DNA of 8,335 nucleotides from an uncultured Planctomycetota bacterium (lineage in GTDB: Bacteria > Planctomycetota > Planctomycetia > Pirellulales > Thermoguttaceae): assembly GCA_902797455.1 (NCBI GenBank), contig CADBTE010000168.1, forward strand, positions 1-8,335, read 5' to 3'. The position numbers and the translations under genes are program-made. The number at the start of each line of letters is the position of its first letter. The stretch's first letter is position 1. Shown here piece after piece: positions 5,887 to 8,335 of the stretch. The notes beneath the pieces were generated by a model that made no database searches, was not told the origin of the DNA, and worked only from the letters and a program-made list of their open reading frames with translations.

Positions 5887-7239
5887 ATGTTTCTCCGCTG
5901 GATACGAAACGTTCTGGCCGTGGTCGTCTTTGTCATTCTTCTGGCGATCACGTTCGAACCCCACGGCGCGACAGCCCAGAAGTTCCACTACCTCGTTGAC
6001 TATCAGTTTATCACGGCTCTGGCGGCTCGCGCCTTTGCCACTGTCGCGATTCTCTTGATCGTGACGTTTCTGTTCGGCCGGATCTACTGCTCGATTCTCT
6101 GCCCGCTTGGGATCCTCCAAGACGTTTTCTCGAAACTCGGCAGAATGACGCTGCGCCGAGGGAATCACTACCACAAGGGGCGTCCGCTCCTGCGGCTAAC
6201 ATTCTTCCTAGTCCTGGGAGCCATCGCTTTCTATGCCGTTTATCACGGTCAGGAGAAGTGGCTGAACTGGCTCAATCCGTTTGAGATTTTCGAGAATATC
6301 TCGGTACACTGCTTCGCCCCGATTTGGAATTACGTTCGGCGGGTATTCTCGTTTAGTCCCATCCCCGAAGGCCAGATGAATATCCTCGAGATTATGGGGG
6401 GTACGTTGGTCGCGGGGCTTTCGCTGGCGATTATCGCGGGCTTGGCGTTTCGATTTGGACGGGTCTTCTGCAATGTCGTCTGTCCCGTGGGAACAGCACT
6501 GAGTTTCCTGTCTCGGTTTTCCGTTCTGCGTGTCTGGATTGATCGTTCGGAATGTGTCTCGTGCGGACGCTGTTCGTCGCTTTGCAAAGCGCACTGTATC
6601 GATCTGCGGCATAAAAAGGTCGATCTCGATCGCTGTGTCGGGTGTATGGACTGCTTGACCAACTGCCCCAAAGACTCGATCCATTATCGCCCGTTCTTTT
6701 TCCATCACGAAACCTCCCGCGGGCTGGGGGTTCAGAAATCCGATAACCATTCCAAAACCGCCTCCGCTCCCGCGGCAAGTTCTCTGGGGCGTTCCGGTTC
6801 CTCGGATGGCACTTCCCACCGGTCCCATCGTTCCGAAGCCGGCTTCGTGGACCGAGGGCACCATCATCACTCCCAACATCATTCCCATCGGCATTCCCCC
6901 TCGCGGGGCGATTCCTCGAGCCATAAAAGGGGAGACGATATCCTCGCGGGACTCCCTCCTCAGGAGCGTCAGCGAGTGATGCTGCGCCATCAGGCGCTCC
7001 ACCGGCAAAAGAAGATCGAAGCGCTTCTTCCCCCCGAAGAACAAGAGAATCTTCGCCGAAGGCGGGAAGAGCACCGAAGACGCCGGCGTGAGTACGAGCT
7101 TCTTCGAGAACAGATACGAATCCGGCTGGCCGAAGGCGAATCGAAGAACAGCCGCGGCGGCGATTCCGCCTCCGACTCGGCCGTTGTTCCCAAGCCGGAA
7201 CAACAGCCGCCGGCCGGCGATCGTTCCGAACAACAGTAA
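5887..7239 (+). CDS. NapH-like membrane 4Fe-4S protein with histidine-rich C-terminal tail
   Basis: The predicted role is quinol oxidation or electron transfer at the inner membrane, as in NapH/CcoG-type proteins. In this 450-residue product, four likely membrane helices lie at about 8-24, 42-64, 102-120 and 166-187. Two CxxxCP motifs (C68/C72 and C195/C199) sit at helix ends. Two 4Fe-4S motifs follow: C223-C226-C229-C233 with an extra C237 and no proline, and C250-C253-C256-C260-Pro. The known core ends near residue 270. Residues 271-450 form an unusual tail, with 14 histidines between 273 and 346, including HHHH at 325-328. A charged helical stretch (about 355-415) contains LPPQERQR and LPPEEQ, resembling DUF3106, and a Ser/Pro/Gln-rich end follows. 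The ATG at 5887 lacks a clear Shine-Dalgarno sequence. The in-frame TTG at 5818 would add 23 non-hydrophobic residues and is less likely. Confidence 0.88.
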   Translation: MFLRWIRNVLAVVVFVILLAITFEPHGATAQKFHYLVDYQFITALAARAFATVAILLIVTFLFGRIYCSILCPLGILQDVFSKLGRMTLRRGNHYHKGRPLLRLTFFLVLGAIAFYAVYHGQEKWLNWLNPFEIFENISVHCFAPIWNYVRRVFSFSPIPEGQMNILEIMGGTLVAGLSLAIIAGLAFRFGRVFCNVVCPVGTALSFLSRFSVLRVWIDRSECVSCGRCSSLCKAHCIDLRHKKVDLDRCVGCMDCLTNCPKDSIHYRPFFFHHETSRGLGVQKSDNHSKTASAPAASSLGRSGSSDGTSHRSHRSEAGFVDRGHHHHSQHHSHRHSPSRGDSSSHKRGDDILAGLPPQERQRVMLRHQALHRQKKIEALLPPEEQENLRRRREEHRRRRREYELLREQIRIRLAEGESKNSRGGDSASDSAVVPKPEQQPPAGDRSEQQ

Positions 7240-7311
7240 ACCAGCCCCGCTTCCTTGAGAGAAAAGGGGTTCACAAGGCGAAAGAACTTCCGTCAAAAAG
7301 GGCACGGCGTT

Positions 7312-8073
7312 ATGAACTCACCCTTCTCGAGATCGTCGGCGTTTCACCGTGTAACCAAGCGTTCCTTCTTAAGGCGCCTGGCCGCCCTGACCGTGGGAAT
7401 GCTGGCTTTTCCCTTTAAGAACCCCCACCGGACCGAGGCCAAATCACGGGAAGCCGAGCCGCAAAAGATCGGTGAGATGGAGATCTCCTACGGAGGGAGT
7501 GTTCCTTACAAACGTGAGTTTCCCCTTTCCCCCCCGGGATCCAAGAGTTTCGCGCACCTGAGCCGCCGCTGTGTCGCCTGTCATCTTTGTGTCGCCCAGT
7601 GCCCCTCCCACGTCCTTCGCCCGTCAAAAGATCAATACGCAGCCGCCGGGTTCAGTCAGCCGACAATGATCTTCGATGTCCACGCTTTTTGCAACTACGA
7701 CTGTACCATCTGCGGTCAGGTCTGCCCGGCCGGAGCGATCAAGCCGATGAGTATCGAGGAAAAACATCGCACTCAAATCGGGCGGGTCGTCTTCATCAAA
7801 GACAACTGCGTTGTCGTCACCGACGGGACCAACTGCGGCGCCTGCGCCGAGCATTGCCCAACGCAGGCGGTTCACATGGTCCCTCTGACCGGTTCGCTGA
7901 CCATCCCCGATACCAATCCGAGTTTGTGCGTCGGCTGCGGCGCTTGTGAATCGATCTGTCCGGTACGTCCGTACAGGGCGATCCACGTCGAGGGACTCCC
8001 GATTCACGGCGAGGCGGTTCTTCCCGAGCAGACCAAACAGGAAGAGACCAAACTCGACGATTTCGGCTTTTAA
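7312..8073 (+). CDS. NapG-like exported polyferredoxin (four 4Fe-4S clusters)
   Basis: The 253-residue product resembles NapG, the exported electron carrier that works with NapH. Four cysteine sets predict four 4Fe-4S clusters: C87-C90-C93-C97P, C127-C131-C134-C138P, C166-C175-C178-C182P and C206-C209-C212-C216P. The spacing of the second and third sets matches the NapG pattern. The N-terminus has TKRSFLRRL (15-23) followed by a hydrophobic stretch ending near residue 34, a Tat-like leader with Lys-Arg in place of Arg-Arg. Export of a folded iron-sulfur protein would need Tat. The ATG at 7312 has AAAGGG 9 nt upstream, whereas the TTG at 7255 has no Shine-Dalgarno sequence and would bury the leader. 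It follows the NapH-like gene after 72 bp, probably in the same transcript. NrfC or other polyferredoxin roles are possible because no nap catalytic gene is present. Confidence 0.87.
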   Translation: MNSPFSRSSAFHRVTKRSFLRRLAALTVGMLAFPFKNPHRTEAKSREAEPQKIGEMEISYGGSVPYKREFPLSPPGSKSFAHLSRRCVACHLCVAQCPSHVLRPSKDQYAAAGFSQPTMIFDVHAFCNYDCTICGQVCPAGAIKPMSIEEKHRTQIGRVVFIKDNCVVVTDGTNCGACAEHCPTQAVHMVPLTGSLTIPDTNPSLCVGCGACESICPVRPYRAIHVEGLPIHGEAVLPEQTKQEETKLDDFGF

Positions 8074-8074
8074 G

Positions 8075-8125
8075 CCGTCCGGAGGGGGCTACTTTTCCTC
8101 GGTGCCTTCCGCCGGAACCGGACGG
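8075..8125. repeat. Inverted repeat at the convergent 3' ends
   Basis: CCGTCCGG (8075-8082) pairs perfectly with CCGGACGG (8118-8125) across 35 nt. CGGCTT/AAGCCG also flanks the stop codon of the NapG-like gene (about 8064-8077). Only 15 bp separate the two convergent stop codons, so these structures may help end transcription from either side. There is no clear T-run beside the long stem. Confidence 0.3.
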
Positions 8126-8335
8126 AAGACAAACTCGATTTCCCCGCTGGGGCTTTGAGCGGTGAAAGCGATCCGCTGCGGCTTATTGGGGGAGAACTCA
8201 TCATCTTTGGCGACTGTCGCCTGGCTCATTTCCAAGGGAAGCGGCTGACCGTCGGTGATCCCCTTCACCGTCACTTCCACCGTATCGTTCCCCTTGCTGA
8301 GCGTCCCTGTGTAGACGCTCTTATCCTCTGAAACG
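8089..8335 (-). CDS. C-terminal fragment of a protein of unknown function
   Basis: The minus-strand frame stays open from the TAG stop (8089-8091) to the right edge of the window. It gives 81 C-terminal residues, with the N-terminus outside. An internal GTG at 8278-8280 is not needed as a start, because the frame continues upstream with similar composition (VSEDKSVYTGTLSKGNDT before it). The fragment has alternating polar and hydrophobic residues (VEVTVKG, GEIEFVFRPV) that suggest beta strands, and it ends in an acidic Pro/Glu/Lys tail. I recognise no family or motif. It converges with the NapG-like gene and is probably unrelated to it. Confidence 0.6.
   Translation of the reverse strand, partial: VSEDKSVYTGTLSKGNDTVEVTVKGITDGQPLPLEMSQATVAKDDEFSPNKPQRIAFTAQSPSGEIEFVFRPVPAEGTEEK

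Noticed and set aside
6208..7305. A 365-codon minus-strand open frame opposite the NapH-like gene
   Set aside because: It overlaps conserved iron-sulfur coding sequence and the tail of the NapH-like protein. Its translation shows no motif and has no good ribosome binding site.
7570..7584. A CxxCH haem c motif (CVACH) in the NapG-like protein
   Set aside because: The cysteines belong to a regular CxxCxxCxxxCP ferredoxin set. The histidine after the second one is probably coincidental.

Overview
The window looks like a stretch of bacterial chromosome from a moderately GC-rich organism. Housekeeping genes (bS21, 5-formyltetrahydrofolate cyclo-ligase, TypA/BipA) sit beside accessory genes. The form of bS21 and of the cyclo-ligase, a large cytoplasmic Sel1-repeat protein, and an exported DUF362/polyferredoxin set make Planctomycetota my best guess. 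That assignment is an inference from protein style and is not proven by the sequence. I see no insertion sequence, phage gene, tRNA, rRNA or CRISPR array.

Left part (1-2541). The gene for ribosomal protein bS21 lies on the minus strand. It has a strong promoter, an unusually long structured leader and a clear intrinsic terminator. 5-Formyltetrahydrofolate cyclo-ligase diverges from it on the plus strand and runs head-on into a 412-residue Sel1-repeat protein. The two convergent genes share a TTAA that supplies the stop codon of both.

Middle (2542-4690). A divergent intergenic region carries a good plus-strand promoter and a 12-bp direct repeat. It leads into a full-length typA/bipA GTPase gene of 608 codons.

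Right part (4691-8335). Three plus-strand genes appear to form one redox module. The first encodes an exported DUF362 protein with a variant twin-arginine leader. The second encodes a NapH-like membrane iron-sulfur protein with two CxxxCP motifs, two 4Fe-4S ferredoxin motifs and a long histidine-rich, charged tail. The third encodes a NapG-like exported protein with four 4Fe-4S motifs and a variant twin-arginine leader. The likely logic is that the NapH-like protein takes electrons from quinol, the NapG-like protein carries them outside the membrane, and the DUF362 protein, or a partner encoded elsewhere, uses them. No nitrate reductase or other known terminal enzyme is present. A gene fragment of unknown function on the minus strand runs off the right edge.

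The most notable items are the DUF362-NapH-NapG set, the histidine-rich/DUF3106-like tail on the NapH-like protein, the cluster of stem-loops between the first two genes of that set, and the structured leader of the bS21 gene.
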